This document shows, one piece after another, positions 11,656 to 21,727 of a stretch of DNA of 64,000 nucleotides. Source of the stretch: Halomonas binhaiensis. Its GTDB lineage: Bacteria > Pseudomonadota > Gammaproteobacteria > Pseudomonadales > Halomonadaceae. The position numbers were made by a program, and so were the translations under genes. The notes under the pieces are model-generated. The model was not told where the DNA came from and searched no databases. It was given only the letters and a program-made list of their open reading frames with translations. Every line of letters starts with the position of its first letter. Within the stretch, counting starts at the first letter, position 1. Location of the stretch: contig NZ_CP038437.2 of assembly GCF_008329985.2 (NCBI RefSeq), positions 3,906,001 through 3,970,000 of the forward strand. Direction: 5' to 3'.

Positions 11656-12123
11656 TCAATCGCGACGGCTGAGTGCCTTTCTCACTTGCTCGAAAGTGAA
11701 GCCGCGCGACGCAAGAAAGCGCTCTCGACGGCCCTTTTCCTTTACAGGCAACGTAGCAAAATCCTCTTCGCCGAAGCGCCGTTGCAGCACTTCTCGCGCC
11801 TGTTCTTCCCAATCGACGCCCAGGTCGCGCTCGATCTGCGCCAGGACCTGACTGGCCATGGATCGATCAATGCCTCGCAGAGAAATATCCGCCAGCATCT
11901 TCACGACCCCTTGGCCACGTTGCACCCGACCTCGCAGAAAGCTTTCAGCAAAACGTTCATCGCTTTGCAGTCCCTGCATCTCCAGATCGTTCAGCGTGTC
12001 GCTGATGACACTGGAGGCATGCCCCCTGGCCTTCAGGCGTTCCACCAGCTCCTGGCGCGAATATTCGCGTCGCGCCAGCAGCCGAATGGCGTCATCACGG
12101 GCAGTTGGCTGCGCTGGTGTCAC
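11656..12123 (-). CDS. recX: RecA-regulating protein RecX
   Basis: A 155-residue, helix-rich basic protein that binds RecA filaments and limits RecA activity. It opens with [28 protein letters not shown], the first of three three-helix RecX repeats. The start codon overlaps the recA stop by 4 bases (ATGA), so translation is coupled and both genes respond to the same SOS promoter. Confidence 0.93.
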   Translation of the reverse strand: MTPAQPTARDDAIRLLARREYSRQELVERLKARGHASSVISDTLNDLEMQGLQSDERFAESFLRGRVQRGQGVVKMLADISLRGIDRSMASQVLAQIERDLGVDWEEQAREVLQRRFGEEDFATLPVKEKGRRERFLASRGFTFEQVRKALSRRD

Positions 12124-13193
12124 AGCAGGTCGTCACCCAGATCATCCACACCAGACAGCGTGGCTACCGGTGCTTCCTCTTTTTCCTGCTTGGGCTCAGG
12201 CTGAGTCAACAACTGAGCACGAATCTGAGTTTCAATCTCGGCCATGATCTCGGGGTTGTCCTCGAGGAACTGGGCAGAATTGGCCTTGCCCTGCCCGATC
12301 TTGTTGCCGTTGTAGCTGTACCACGCACCCGCCTTGTCGACCAGTTTGCATTGCACCCCCAGGTCAATGACCTCTCCAGCATGGTAAATACCCTTGCCGT
12401 AGAGGATCTGGAACTCGGCCTGGCGGAATGGGGGAGCCACCTTGTTCTTGACCACCTTGACCCGGGTTTCATTGCCCGTGACCTCATCGCCCTGCTTGAC
12501 CGAGCCAGTACGACGGATATCGAGGCGCACGCTGGAATAGAACTTCAGCGCATTACCACCGGTCGTGGTCTCAGGGCTGCCAAACATGACCCCGATCTTC
12601 ATGCGAATCTGGTTGATGAACACCACCATGCAATTGGCATTCTTGATGTGGCCCGTGATCTTGCGCAGAGCCTGGGACATCAGGCGAGCCTGCAGGCCCA
12701 CATGGGAATCGCCCATCTCGCCTTCGATTTCCGCGCGTGGCGTCAATGCCGCCACCGAGTCGATGATGATCACATCGACACCGCCGGAACGTACCAGCAT
12801 GTCGCAGATTTCCAGGGCCTGTTCGCCAGTATCCGGCTGAGACACCAGCAGGTCGTCCAGGTTGACACCCAGCTTCTCGGCATAGCTGGGATCCAACGCA
12901 TGCTCGGCATCGATGAACGCGCAGGTCTTGCCGTCCTTCTGGGCCTGGGCAATGACAGAAAGGGTCAGGGTCGTCTTGCCGGAAGACTCCGGACCGAAGA
13001 TTTCGACAATACGGCCATACGGCAGTCCACCGATGCCCAAGGCAATGTCGAGACTCAGGGAGCCGGTGGAAACAGAAGGCATCATCACCCGCGGCGCATC
13101 ACCCAGGCGCATCACGGTTCCCTTGCCGAATTGGCGCTCAATCTGGGAAAGAGCGGCGTTCAACGCCTTGCTGCGGTTGTCGTCCTGGGCCAT
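12120..13193 (-). CDS. recA: Recombinase RecA
   Basis: A 357-residue strand-exchange ATPase and LexA coprotease. Motifs seen are KGTVMRLGD, Walker [11 protein letters not shown] (about 66-75), the Walker B stretch [14 protein letters not shown], loop L2 ([21 protein letters not shown]) and the acidic C-terminus ending [22 protein letters not shown] contains AGGAGCTCC just before the start. A LexA box lies 86 bases upstream. The 3' end overlaps recX. Confidence 0.99.
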   Translation of the reverse strand: MAQDDNRSKALNAALSQIERQFGKGTVMRLGDAPRVMMPSVSTGSLSLDIALGIGGLPYGRIVEIFGPESSGKTTLTLSVIAQAQKDGKTCAFIDAEHALDPSYAEKLGVNLDDLLVSQPDTGEQALEICDMLVRSGGVDVIIIDSVAALTPRAEIEGEMGDSHVGLQARLMSQALRKITGHIKNANCMVVFINQIRMKIGVMFGSPETTTGGNALKFYSSVRLDIRRTGSVKQGDEVTGNETRVKVVKNKVAPPFRQAEFQILYGKGIYHAGEVIDLGVQCKLVDKAGAWYSYNGNKIGQGKANSAQFLEDNPEIMAEIETQIRAQLLTQPEPKQEKEEAPVATLSGVDDLGDDLL

Positions 13194-13278
13194 GTGGGAG
13201 CTCCTGTCTTGAACTAGCGCCTGATTGCCAGCATTGATTAGTGGCGGCGGTCAGCAATCGAAAAATCGAGTAAGAGTA

Positions 13279-13294
13279 CTGTATGACTGAACAG
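13279..13294 (-). promoter_or_regulatory. LexA (SOS) box of recA
   Basis: CTGTATGACTGAACAG has the CTG-N10-CAG form of the gammaproteobacterial LexA operator and is close to the E. coli recA box. It lies 86 bases before the recA ATG. The motif is direct; repression by LexA is inferred. Confidence 0.9.
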
Positions 13295-13371
13295 TAGTAT
13301 GACGAAAAATACAGGCTTCGACCAGCCCTTGATTGAGCCAATTTCAGTGAGGCTGTGATAACAAGGGCGGC

Positions 13372-13890
13372 TTATGCGCCGGCTTCAAGCGCCTGAATCA
13401 GCCCCAGCAACGCATGGCGTACGGCCTGCTCGCGGACTTCTCCACGCCCACCTGGGAAGCAGCAGCTCTCGGTAGATACCCGGCCATGTGCTGACCAGGC
13501 AAACCACACCAGTCCTACTGGCTTGTCGGGAGTGCCGCCTGAAGGTCCAGCAACGCCGCTGACCGCCACACCGAGTTCGGCACCACTATCCTGGCAGGCT
13601 CCTTGAACCATGGCCTCAACCACCGCCTGGCTGACAGCACCATGTTGCTCCAGAGTCGCTTCTGGAACTCCCAGCAGACGAGTCTTGGCCGCATTGGAAT
13701 AGGTGACGTAGCCTGTCTCGAAATATGCCGAACTGCCGGAAATATCAGTGATGGCGGCAGCCACACCTCCTCCGGTGCACGACTCAGCGGCAGTCACCGC
13801 CACGCCCTGGGCCAGACATACTTTCCCCAAGCGTTCAGAAAGCATCATCAACGGCGTAGAAGGAGCAGTAGAAGGAACATCAGATGGCAT
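13372..13890 (-). CDS. pncC: Nicotinamide-nucleotide amidohydrolase PncC (CinA C-terminal domain)
   Basis: Deamidates NMN to nicotinic acid mononucleotide in the pyridine-nucleotide salvage cycle. The 172-residue protein corresponds to the stand-alone CinA C-terminal domain: VTAAESCTGGGVAAAITDISGSS, GYVTYSNAAKTRLLGV, VSGVAGPSGGTPDKPVGLVWFA. Position directly upstream of recA is typical for pseudomonads and relatives. A Ser/Thr/Pro-rich N-terminal extension (about 15 residues) is unconserved, and an internal ATG (LMMLSERLGK) could be the true start. Confidence 0.94.
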   Translation of the reverse strand: MPSDVPSTAPSTPLMMLSERLGKVCLAQGVAVTAAESCTGGGVAAAITDISGSSAYFETGYVTYSNAAKTRLLGVPEATLEQHGAVSQAVVEAMVQGACQDSGAELGVAVSGVAGPSGGTPDKPVGLVWFAWSAHGRVSTESCCFPGGRGEVREQAVRHALLGLIQALEAGA

Positions 13891-14006
13891 CGGGACGCTC
13901 CGGAAACTGTGTTTAAGCAGTCACAGCCCATGGGGATCGGAAGCTTTCCGGCCCCATGGGCATTCTGCTATTCAATGATTCGGTGGATGGCCGTATTCGA
14001 CGATGA

Positions 14007-14165
14007 TCAATATTTGGTAATAACCCAGATAGCGTGAATGATGCCCGGGATGTAGCCGAAGATGGTCAACAGGATATTGAGCCAGAACTGCAGGCCGAGA
14101 CCAACCTGGAGAAATACGCCCACCGGGGGAAGCAGAATGGCCAACAGAATGCGAACGACATCCAT
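14007..14165 (-). CDS. YqaE/Pmp3-family small membrane protein
   Basis: A 52-residue protein found by reading the minus strand, MDVVRILLAILLPPVGVFLQ followed by VGLGLQFWLNILLTIFGYIP and GIIHAIWVITKY. It has two transmembrane helices and the family hallmarks LLPPVGVFL and LTIFGYIPGIIHA. Pmp3/YqaE proteins are stress-linked hydrophobic peptides; plant and yeast members affect membrane potential and salt tolerance, which is of interest for a halophile. AAGGAG lies 8 bases before the ATG at 14165; another ATG at 14171 is too close to it. It is transcribed divergently from mutS. Confidence 0.93.
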   Translation of the reverse strand: MDVVRILLAILLPPVGVFLQVGLGLQFWLNILLTIFGYIPGIIHAIWVITKY

Positions 14166-14369
14166 ATGCATGACTCCTTGGTAAATATCTACAAAGAGTA
14201 GCCTTGGCGCTCTTCGTAGAGCAACACTCAGCCAGCAATCATCATGCTATGTGCACGATTGCAAGTACTGGATTACGGATGCTGGGCAGTGTTTGCCCAT
14301 GCTATTCTGAGCGGCCAAATGCGCCATCAGCAGAGCGCCACATCCATGTATCAGGAAAGTCCCTAGCCC

Positions 14370-16958
14370 ATGAACGACATGGCCAAGCCCAGCGCCCCCA
14401 CTCATACGCCGATGATGAGCCAGTACCTCAAGATCAAGCGTGAGCATCCCGAGGTGCTGCTGTTCTATCGCATGGGGGACTTCTACGAACTGTTCTATGA
14501 CGACGCTAAGCGCGCTGCTGCGCTGCTGGACATTACCTTGACCCAGCGCGGGCAGTCCGCCGGCCAGCCGATCCCGATGGCAGGCGTGCCTTACCATAGT
14601 GCAGAAGGTTACCTGGCACGCCTGGTCGCCGCTGGCGAGTCCGTGGCCATCTGCGAACAGATTGGCGATCCAGCCAAGTCCAAGGGGCCTGTAGAACGCA
14701 AGGTCGTACGCATCGTCACCCCCGGAACCCTCTATGACGAAGCGTTGCTCGACGCCCGCCGCGACAACCTGCTTGTCTCGCTGGCACCACTGGGAGAGCG
14801 CCTGGGACTGGCGTGGCTGGAGTTGTCCAGTGGACGTTTCAGCGTGCTGGAGGTCGAAAGTGAAGCAGAAATGCTTTCCGAGCTGACCCGTCTCGACCCT
14901 GCTGAACTGCTGGTTCCGGAAAGCCAGAGCCTTCCGCCAAGCCTGGCCGAGCGTCGGGGATTGCGTCGCCAGAGTGACTGGTTGTTCGACCTGGAAAGCG
15001 CCACCCGTGCACTGTGCAACCAGTTTGGAGTCCAGGACTTGCGCGGTTTCGGCTGTGCACACCTGTCAGCCGCCATTGTTGCCGCCGGTGTACTGGTGGA
15101 ATATGCCCGGGACACTCAGCGCAGCGCATTGCCTCATGTCACCGCCATCGGCGTCGAGAACCGCGATGATGCAGTCGTCATCGATGCCGCCAGCCGCCGC
15201 AACCTGGAAATCGATACCAATCTCAATGGCACTGGTGACAACACACTGGCCAGCGTCCTCGATACCAGCGCCACCGCCATGGGCTCACGCTTGCTCAAGC
15301 GCTGGCTCAATCGCCCACTGCGAGATCGTGCCCAGGTCCAGGGGCGGCAGGCGGCCATCGCGCTGTTGCTCGATCGTGATGATTACGAACCCCTGCGCGA
15401 TGATCTCAAGGCCATCGGCGACGTAGAACGTATCCTGGCCCGCGTTGCGCTCTACAGTGCCCGCCCTCGGGATCTGGCTCGCCTGCGGGATGCGCTCAAC
15501 GCCCTTCCCGCACTTCAGGCCAATCTAGCCAATTTCGATGACGGCACCGCGCTTGACGAGATTCGCCACCATATACGCCCTTATCCGGAACTGGCTGACA
15601 CACTCAACCGGGCCTTGATCGACAACCCTCCGGTCGTGATCCGGGATGGCGGCGTCATTGCAGAAGGCTTCGATGCCGAGCTTGACGAATACCGCGGCCT
15701 GGCGGAACACGCCGGCGACTACCTTGTGCAACTGGAAACACGGGAAAAGGCTCGCACCGGCTTGAGTGGACTCAAGGTCGGCTATAACCGAGTGCATGGC
15801 TATTACATCGAAATTCCCCGTTCACAAGCCAAGGAAGCACCGGCAGATTATGTGCGTCGCCAGACGCTGAAGAATGCCGAACGCTTCATCATTCCTGAAC
15901 TCAAGGAATTTGAAGACAAGGCGCTGTCGGCCAAGTCCCGCGCTCTGGCAAGGGAAAAGTTGCTGTATGAGGCCTTGCTCGACGAGCTCAATGCCGAACT
16001 CTCCCCTCTGCAGGCCACCGGCCGTGCTCTGGCGTCCCTTGACGTGCTTTGTGCTCTGGCCGAACGTGCTCGCGCCCTGGACTTCGTCCGCCCGACCCTG
16101 TCCGAAGAATCCGGCATAGCGATCTCCGGCGGTCGTCATCCCGTCGTGGAACACGTCAGCGATGGTCCCTTCGTGCCCAACGACCTGCGTCTGGATAACG
16201 AACGTCGCATGCTGGTGATCACCGGCCCCAACATGGGGGGTAAATCTACCTACATGCGCCAGGCCGCACTGATCACCCTGCTGGCTCACACGGGCAGCTT
16301 CGTACCCGCAGACGCAGCAACTGTCGGCCCAGTGGATCGTATCTTCACCCGTATCGGCTCCAGCGATGACCTTGCTGGTGGCCGTTCCACCTTCATGGTG
16401 GAGATGACCGAGACCGCCAATATCCTGCACAATGCTACTGAATGCAGCCTGGTGTTGATGGACGAGATTGGCCGCGGCACCAGCACCTTCGATGGCTTGT
16501 CACTCGCCTGGGCCAGTGCCGAACACCTGACCAGCACTCGGGCCTTCACCTTATTCGCTACCCATTACTTCGAAATGACCGCCTTGGCGGATCAGGCATC
16601 CAGCGTCGCCAATGTGCACCTGACCGCTACCGAGCACAATGACGGCATCGTCTTCATGCACCGGGTAGAAGAAGGTCCTGCCAGCCAGAGTTATGGCCTG
16701 CAGGTCGCCCAGCTTGCAGGCGTACCTCAGAATGTCATTGCACGCGCGCGAACCAAGCTGGCCAGCCTCGAGCAACAGGAAGTCGACCATAGCCGCCCCG
16801 CCGCTGGCGGCAATGTATCTCCGGATGCTCCTCAGCAGGCTGACTTGTTCGCCAGCGCTCCGCACCCGGTTGTGGAACGGATTGGCCAGTTGCAGCCCGA
16901 TGAGCTCACTCCTCGCCAGGCATTGGTATTGCTGTACGAGCTGAAAGCCAACCTTTGA
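14370..16958 (+). CDS. mutS: DNA mismatch repair protein MutS
   Basis: An 862-residue mismatch-recognition ATPase. The N-terminal mismatch domain carries [14 protein letters not shown] (the Phe-X-Glu wedge), followed by the connector, lever and clamp domains ([16 protein letters not shown]) and the ATPase with Walker [43 protein letters not shown] and ATHYFEMT. The C-terminus ends [17 protein letters not shown], the MutL/tetramer tail. It looks intact, which matters because the window is rich in tandem duplications. Confidence 0.98.
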   Translation: MNDMAKPSAPTHTPMMSQYLKIKREHPEVLLFYRMGDFYELFYDDAKRAAALLDITLTQRGQSAGQPIPMAGVPYHSAEGYLARLVAAGESVAICEQIGDPAKSKGPVERKVVRIVTPGTLYDEALLDARRDNLLVSLAPLGERLGLAWLELSSGRFSVLEVESEAEMLSELTRLDPAELLVPESQSLPPSLAERRGLRRQSDWLFDLESATRALCNQFGVQDLRGFGCAHLSAAIVAAGVLVEYARDTQRSALPHVTAIGVENRDDAVVIDAASRRNLEIDTNLNGTGDNTLASVLDTSATAMGSRLLKRWLNRPLRDRAQVQGRQAAIALLLDRDDYEPLRDDLKAIGDVERILARVALYSARPRDLARLRDALNALPALQANLANFDDGTALDEIRHHIRPYPELADTLNRALIDNPPVVIRDGGVIAEGFDAELDEYRGLAEHAGDYLVQLETREKARTGLSGLKVGYNRVHGYYIEIPRSQAKEAPADYVRRQTLKNAERFIIPELKEFEDKALSAKSRALAREKLLYEALLDELNAELSPLQATGRALASLDVLCALAERARALDFVRPTLSEESGIAISGGRHPVVEHVSDGPFVPNDLRLDNERRMLVITGPNMGGKSTYMRQAALITLLAHTGSFVPADAATVGPVDRIFTRIGSSDDLAGGRSTFMVEMTETANILHNATECSLVLMDEIGRGTSTFDGLSLAWASAEHLTSTRAFTLFATHYFEMTALADQASSVANVHLTATEHNDGIVFMHRVEEGPASQSYGLQVAQLAGVPQNVIARARTKLASLEQQEVDHSRPAAGGNVSPDAPQQADLFASAPHPVVERIGQLQPDELTPRQALVLLYELKANL

Positions 16959-17061
16959 CCCTGTCTTTTTCCGCAAAGGCCCGGGACAGGCATTGCAACG
17001 CTTGCCCCGGGCCCGACCCGGAGACTAGAATGTGGCAGCAAAGGACCGTGACTTATAAAAA

Positions 17062-17084
17062 GCCATTGGTTAATAACCAATGGC
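17062..17084. repeat. Perfect 11-bp inverted repeat
   Basis: gccattggtta and taaccaatggc flank a single base. No U-tract follows on either strand, so it could be an operator, a weak mutS terminator or a repeat remnant. Confidence 0.6.
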
Positions 17085-17220
17085 GATAAGAGAATGCTCG
17101 CCAGGTCACCTTGCGGCGAGCCCAGGCAAGCCCTCGAACGGCGTGAAAAAGGCCATGCGCCAAGGCTTTTGTGCTCAATCCTTTAGTGATTGGTCCTGAA
17201 GCATATCGCCCAATAGAGTG

Positions 17221-17263
17221 GATAATAGCCTGAAGAGTGAATAATAGCCTGAAGAGTGAATAG
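17221..17263 (+). repeat. Two tandem duplications upstream of fdxA
   Basis: A unit of 18-19 bases (gataatagcctgaagagt) is present twice plus a stub. A second set, unit about 18 bases around ttctgacttgatcgaga, is present about 2.5 times at 17279-17325. Confidence 0.85.
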
Positions 17264-17403
17264 AGCCCCTTGATGAGAACTTCTGGCTTGATCGAGAATT
17301 TCTGACTTGATCGAGAGTTTCTGAAGAGCGGGCCTGTAGCGTACTTACCCATCATATTTGAGTATCACCGGCAGCCAATCCGGTGAGAGGAAGGGAGACT
17401 GGC

Positions 17404-17727
17404 ATGGCATTCGTCGTCACCGAAAACTGCATCAAGTGCAAGTACACTGACTGTGTTGAAGTATGTCCGGTGGACTGCTTCTACGAGGGCCCGAATTTCC
17501 TGGTGATCCATCCTGACGAATGCATCGACTGTGCACTGTGCGAGCCAGAGTGTCCTGCCGAAGCCATCTTCTCGGAGGATGAATTGCCGGAAGGTCAGGA
17601 GCAGTTTGTCGAGATCAACGCCGAACTGGCTGAAGTGTGGCCGAACATCACCGAGAAGAAAGATGAGCTGAAAGACGCCAAGGAATGGGATGGCAAGGAA
17701 GGCAAGCTGGAGCATCTCGAGCGCTGA
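17404..17727 (+). CDS. fdxA: 7Fe ferredoxin FdxA
   Basis: A 107-residue electron carrier with one [3Fe-4S] and one [4Fe-4S] cluster. Cluster ligands are in [18 protein letters not shown] near the N-terminus and [13 protein letters not shown] about residues 38-50. The C-terminal extension (from about 60) ends EGKLEHLER as in the mutS-linked ferredoxins of pseudomonads. The start MAFVVTENC at 17404 follows AAGGGAG; a more upstream ATG at 17383 adds seven residues that the family lacks. Confidence 0.97.
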   Translation: MAFVVTENCIKCKYTDCVEVCPVDCFYEGPNFLVIHPDECIDCALCEPECPAEAIFSEDELPEGQEQFVEINAELAEVWPNITEKKDELKDAKEWDGKEGKLEHLER

Positions 17728-17754
17728 ACCAGTACCCGCCAATGTCTCCCATGC

Positions 17755-17789
17755 AAAAAATCGCCAGGTTCATGCCTGGCGATTTTTTT
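17755..17789. terminator. Bidirectional terminator between fdxA and the acetyltransferase
   Basis: aaaaaatcgccagg, a 5-base loop, then cctggcgattttttt. Strong stem with a U-run in both directions, fitting the convergent genes on either side. Confidence 0.95.
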
Positions 17790-17861
17790 GTCTCGAGATA
17801 GAGGTTGAGCTAGGAAGTGGTTGAACTAGGGCTAGTGACTGGACTAGAGATAGTGGCTGGA

Positions 17862-18329
17862 TTAGAGAGGTTGATACATGACCGTCACATCTTCGCCACG
17901 ATAGCTGAGCGCTTCGAGATCCCGCCAACCAAGTCGACGATAGAGCGACTGCTGGTCTGGCGTATAAAGATATAGCCGATTGACACCATGTTCACGGGCC
18001 TCATCCTCGACACGACGCACCAGGGCCGAAGCCAGCCCCTGACCGCGCTGCTCAGGCAACACGAAGACAGAAGCCAGCCAGGGAGAATATTCCCGGCGGA
18101 TGCTCATGTCATCCGGCGACAGGCTGGCCGTGCCGACTGGCTTTCCATCACGCATGGCCACGAATACCGAAGGTACACCGCCATTGCCACAGAAGCTGGC
18201 CACTTCCTTGCTCCAGCTTTCGAAATCACTATCAGGGTGTAGATGCCCCCAGGCCTCATAGGTCCAGGCAGCCACCTTAGCCAGATGAGGAGAGTCAGCC
18301 TCCAGGCGCTCGATGGTCCATGCTCGCAT
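17862..18329 (-). CDS. GNAT-family N-acetyltransferase
   Basis: A 155-residue protein with the GNAT fold. The acetyl-CoA-binding motif A is ASVFVLPEQRGQGLASALVRR (R/Q-x-x-G-x-A), followed by GVNRLYLYTPDQQSLYRRLGW, the usual beta5-alpha4 region. The substrate cannot be told. The ATG at 18329 follows AAGGAGG at good spacing, which is why the upstream in-frame ATG at 18383 is not used. The gene starts 32 bases after the zapE stop, so the two may be co-transcribed. Confidence 0.88.
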   Translation of the reverse strand: MRAWTIERLEADSPHLAKVAAWTYEAWGHLHPDSDFESWSKEVASFCGNGGVPSVFVAMRDGKPVGTASLSPDDMSIRREYSPWLASVFVLPEQRGQGLASALVRRVEDEAREHGVNRLYLYTPDQQSLYRRLGWRDLEALSYRGEDVTVMYQPL

Positions 18330-18360
18330 TACTCGATTCCTCCTTGACGTGTCTTTGTCT

Positions 18361-19550
18361 TCAGCCGCGTCCAAAACGTTCAAGCTGCATTTCGCTGAGG
18401 CGGCTCAGGGTGCGTCGAAAGGCAAAGGCAAGATGGCCATCGGGATAGAGTTCGTCCATCGGCACTTGCGCTTCAATCACCAATGGAACACCGCGGTCAT
18501 AGCACTCATCCACCAACGCGATGAAACGCCGCACACCATCATCCTTGGGCGATAGTGGCGGCAACTGTCGGTCACCGGCCTGAACCTGCTCGCTGGCATC
18601 TTCGGTACCCCGGGCAATACGTGCCGGCTGCGCACATCCGGCAAGGGCTGGTACCTGCCCCAGCATCAGCACATCGAAGCGGTCACACAGGGCAATGAAA
18701 TCCAGGGCTGCCAGGGGCGCTTCACACAGAGCAGCGTAATCGCACCAGAGCACCTTCCTTCCCATGCCACGGGCCTCGATGGTACGGCTGCCCACCCTCA
18801 GCTCCACATCTCGACGGGCATCAGGATCAAGCGCGGCAAGCTGATCCGCCATCACGCTGGGTTGTCCTTCACGCTGAACAAAGTACCGCTGACAGGCAAT
18901 ACCAGGGTGCTCGCGATGGTCGACTCCCCCATCCAGGTGCACCAACACCATATGCTGTTCCATGGCCGCGATCGCCGGCAGCAGACGATCACGATTGTAA
19001 CCATCGCGATAGAGCTCTGCCGAGGCTGATTGGAGGTCGCGATCACGACCAGGTCACGCTCAAAAAGCCGGATCAACAGACCACCAAGCAAGGTAGCATC
19101 GGCAATATCCTCTACATACAGCTCATCAAGGCACAGAACCTTGACTTCCGCGACCAGCTCTTCGGCCAGGGCGGCCAGAGGATCCGGCCGCCCCCGCCAA
19201 TGAAACTGGCGCTGGTGTACCCAACGCATGAAATGATGGAAGTGCCAGCGCCGAACAGGAACCGGGCATGACAACACGAAACGATCCATTAGCCAGGTCT
19301 TGCCCCGCCCGACACTTCCCCACAGGTAGACACCGGCTATCGCACGGCCATCCGCCTTGAGTGACGAGCCCTTGAGGGCCTGATGACACTCATCCAGCAT
19401 TTCGACGGCACGCCATTGAGCCGCATCCTCGACGATACGCCCCGCCTCCAGGGCTGCCTGGTATGCCTCCACGGGAGACAATGGCGATGTCACGCTGGTC
19501 AAAACGCTATCATCGGCTTGCATGACAACGGTGGGGCTCGAATTGGGCAC
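18361..19550 (-). pseudogene. zapE: ZapE (AFG1-like ATPase) with a one-base frameshift
   Basis: ZapE is an AAA-type ATPase tied to FtsZ-ring dynamics. The first part has Walker A WGSVGRGKTWLMD, FHHFMRWVH, Walker B VLCLDELYVEDIADA and IATSNQP. At about 19019-19024 the frame breaks: the upstream frame runs on as an unrelated tail to 18852, while LYRDGYNRDRLLPAI, HLDGGVDHR and the C-terminal half continue in the next frame to 18361. Restoring one C in the cctcgg stretch would give the expected SNQPPAELY, so a single-base deletion explains it; total length 1190 is one short of 397 codons. The start is GTG at 19550 after AAGGAGG. It is either a recent inactivation or a sequencing error. Confidence 0.88.
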
Positions 19551-19687
19551 GTATCTCCTCCTTGTTTGCTGCGTCACTACACCACAGGCATAGGCAGCAC
19601 TTCGCGGGTCGCCTATAGTAGGCTGTCATATTCATTTGATCTGGCATTCACCGCCCTCATCCATCACTCCGCTTGAACGGCCTCTCG

Positions 19688-20158
19688 ATGTTGTCACGCA
19701 GTGCTCGCTTCCAACGCTGGCTTGGCTATCTGGCCCTGTTCGCCATGCTGATGATGTTTATCGGCCCGGTGATCAGCCAGACCCAACGCCTGCTCCTGAG
19801 CGAAGCCAGCGCCAGAATGGCTGCAAGTACAGGCGTTGATGCAAGTCCGGGGGTTGATGCCAGCACAGGCGTTGGTAAAAGTACCAGGACATCACACGAG
19901 CATCACCACGGTCATCATGGTGATTCGCCATTCAGCAGTCTGCCTGGCAGTCCTGAATCAGGCTCTCACCACGATCTGTCCGCCTGTGGCTATTGTGTGC
20001 TGTTCACTCTGGTACCGGGGCAGGCAATCGCAGTGGTCCTGCCCGACCTGATTCCTCCTCGGAATGCCCCCCCCGTTGCCATCAATGGCACTCGAGCGCC
20101 GCCCTCACGGGCGTACACTCATCCTGAAACCCGCGCCCCACCTGCCCTCTTCTCCTGA
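19688..20158 (+). CDS. DUF2946-type small membrane protein
   Basis: A 156-residue protein with an N-terminal helix (about 9-30, WLGYLALFAMLMMFIGPVIS), a variable spacer, a His-rich stretch (HEHHHGHHGD) and a conserved CGYCVLFTLVPG motif that begins a second hydrophobic segment. This layout matches the DUF2946 family, often found beside TonB receptors and PepSY proteins for copper or iron. The spacer holds an 18-base tandem duplication (TGVDASPGVDASTGVG at about 19832-19876). A TTG at 19673 is an alternative start; neither has a strong ribosome site. It probably forms an operon with the next gene. Confidence 0.75.
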   Translation: MLSRSARFQRWLGYLALFAMLMMFIGPVISQTQRLLLSEASARMAASTGVDASPGVDASTGVGKSTRTSHEHHHGHHGDSPFSSLPGSPESGSHHDLSACGYCVLFTLVPGQAIAVVLPDLIPPRNAPPVAINGTRAPPSRAYTHPETRAPPALFS

Positions 20159-20220
20159 ATGATTTCGGCGTCTTCCATGACTCAGGCCTTTATCTGTGCC
20201 CAGTGACATGGAGAGACAGT

Positions 20221-21642
20221 ATGCCTCCAGGAAAAGAGAATCCAAAAATGCACTCCGCTCATTCTCGCGAAGCCCCACCAAAGGCTTCCTGGGCACCTGC
20301 GCTTAAAGCGCTGGTGATCCGCCTGCATTTCTATGTCGGCCTGCTGGTCGGTCCTTTCATCTTCTTTGCAGCCCTCAGCGGCACGCTGTATGCGCTAACC
20401 CCGGCACTAGAGAAGATGCTTTACCAGCATGCATTATCAACAGGCACCGTGACGTCTGACGTCGCGCCTCACTCCCTGGCTGAGCAAATTGGTGCAGCAC
20501 AGCAATATCTGGGACATGACGTTCTGCCCAGCGCCGTGCGTCCCGCTCCCGAAGCTGGGGCCACGACCCGGGTCATGTTCAGCGACCCAAAGCTGAAGTC
20601 AGGTGAGCATCGCGCCATCTTCATTGACCCGACCAACCTCGAGGTTCGGGGCGACCTGACGGTCTACGGTACCAGTGGCGTGCTGCCACTGCGCAAGACT
20701 ATCGATCAACTCCACCGCAGCCTGATGCTTGGCGATCTCGGCCGCCTTTACAGTGAACTGGCTGCATCCTGGCTATGGATCGCTGCCCTGGGAGGGTTGG
20801 CCATCTGGTGGTTCAGCCCAAAGGTGCCCAGGCAAGATTCGAGCAAGCTTAGCCGTAGCGCCAGACGTCTACGCACACGTCGTCGTCATTCTACTCTCGG
20901 CCTGGTGCTGCTGGTGGGTCTGCTGGGGCTATCCGCCACGGGCATGACCTGGTCGAAATGGGCGGGAGACAACTTCTTCACGCTGCTCAAGATCGGCGGC
21001 TGGACGACTCCCCGTGTTTCCGTGGAGTTGGATGCCTCGGAGAGTGCCAGCACAGATCCCCATGCCGGGCATCATGATCACAGCGTATCTCATGCCGGCC
21101 ACGCTATCCCTCTGGATGATTTCGATCATGTATTGACCCAGGCCAGGAGCGCAGGACTGGATGCAGGCCTTATCGAGCTGATAGTGCCAGGCGAGCAGCA
21201 GGCCTGGAAAGTGCGTGAAATCGACCGCAGTTGGCCAAGCCAGGTGGATGAGGTCACCGTCCATCCCAGCAGTTTCCAGGTGCTCGAACAGGTGGCCTTC
21301 TCCGACTACCCGCTGATGGCCAAGCTCACTCGCTGGGGGGTCGATGCGCATATGGGGGTATTGTTCGGCCGTCCCAACCAGTTGCTGCTGACCGCATTGG
21401 GTATCGGCATCATGACCATGGTGGCCTGGGGTTATGCCATGTGGTGGAGGAGGCGGCCTTCTGTGTCTCAACCCTTGTGGCACACCCTCGGCAGGCTGCC
21501 TTTCCCTGCTCTGCTGTTGACCGGCATCATCAGCCTCGGCCTTGGTTATGCCATGCCGGTGATGGGCGTCAGCCTGCTGGTCTTCCTGTTGATCGATGGC
21601 GTGCGCAGCCTGGCCAGTACACGTCAGGCCACAACGGCCTGA
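20221..21642 (+). CDS. PepSY-domain iron-regulated-type membrane protein
   Basis: A 473-residue inner-membrane protein with four or more helices: one near residues 30-55 (LHFYVGLLVGPFIFFAALSGTL), others near 180-205, 220-245 and two at the C-terminus. The periplasmic PepSY segments contain a His patch (HAGHHDHSVSHAGHA), possibly metal-binding. Such PiuB-like proteins accompany siderophore or copper uptake and may reduce or handle metal. GGAG lies 7 bases before the ATG at 20221. It follows the DUF2946 gene by 62 bases. The transported metal cannot be read from sequence. Confidence 0.88.
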   Translation: MPPGKENPKMHSAHSREAPPKASWAPALKALVIRLHFYVGLLVGPFIFFAALSGTLYALTPALEKMLYQHALSTGTVTSDVAPHSLAEQIGAAQQYLGHDVLPSAVRPAPEAGATTRVMFSDPKLKSGEHRAIFIDPTNLEVRGDLTVYGTSGVLPLRKTIDQLHRSLMLGDLGRLYSELAASWLWIAALGGLAIWWFSPKVPRQDSSKLSRSARRLRTRRRHSTLGLVLLVGLLGLSATGMTWSKWAGDNFFTLLKIGGWTTPRVSVELDASESASTDPHAGHHDHSVSHAGHAIPLDDFDHVLTQARSAGLDAGLIELIVPGEQQAWKVREIDRSWPSQVDEVTVHPSSFQVLEQVAFSDYPLMAKLTRWGVDAHMGVLFGRPNQLLLTALGIGIMTMVAWGYAMWWRRRPSVSQPLWHTLGRLPFPALLLTGIISLGLGYAMPVMGVSLLVFLLIDGVRSLASTRQATTA

Positions 21643-21664
21643 CACCTCCTGGGCACATCATGAA

Positions 21665-21701
21665 AACGAGACGGGCGCCGAAAATCGGCGCCCGTCTCGT
21701 T
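21665..21701. terminator. Bidirectional terminator, 17-bp perfect stem
   Basis: aacgagacgggcgccga pairs perfectly with its complement across a 3-base loop, with A- and T-runs outside. It separates the convergent PepSY and DUF808 genes. Confidence 0.95.
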
Positions 21702-21727
21702 TGTCAGCAACCCCTCATCGAAACCGC

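Larger units (their letters stand above)
16959..17403. other. Gap between mutS and fdxA with inverted and tandem repeats
   Basis: No gene is seen. It holds a GC-rich inverted repeat just after mutS (ggcccggg...cccgggcc, about 16978-17014), an 11-bp-arm palindrome at 17062-17084, and two short tandem duplications (17221-17263 and about 17279-17325). The fdxA promoter must lie toward the right end. Confidence 0.7.

Noticed and set aside
18852..19577. zapE frameshift as programmed frameshifting
   Set aside because: There is no slippery heptamer at the break and no known recoding in this family; a lost base explains it better.
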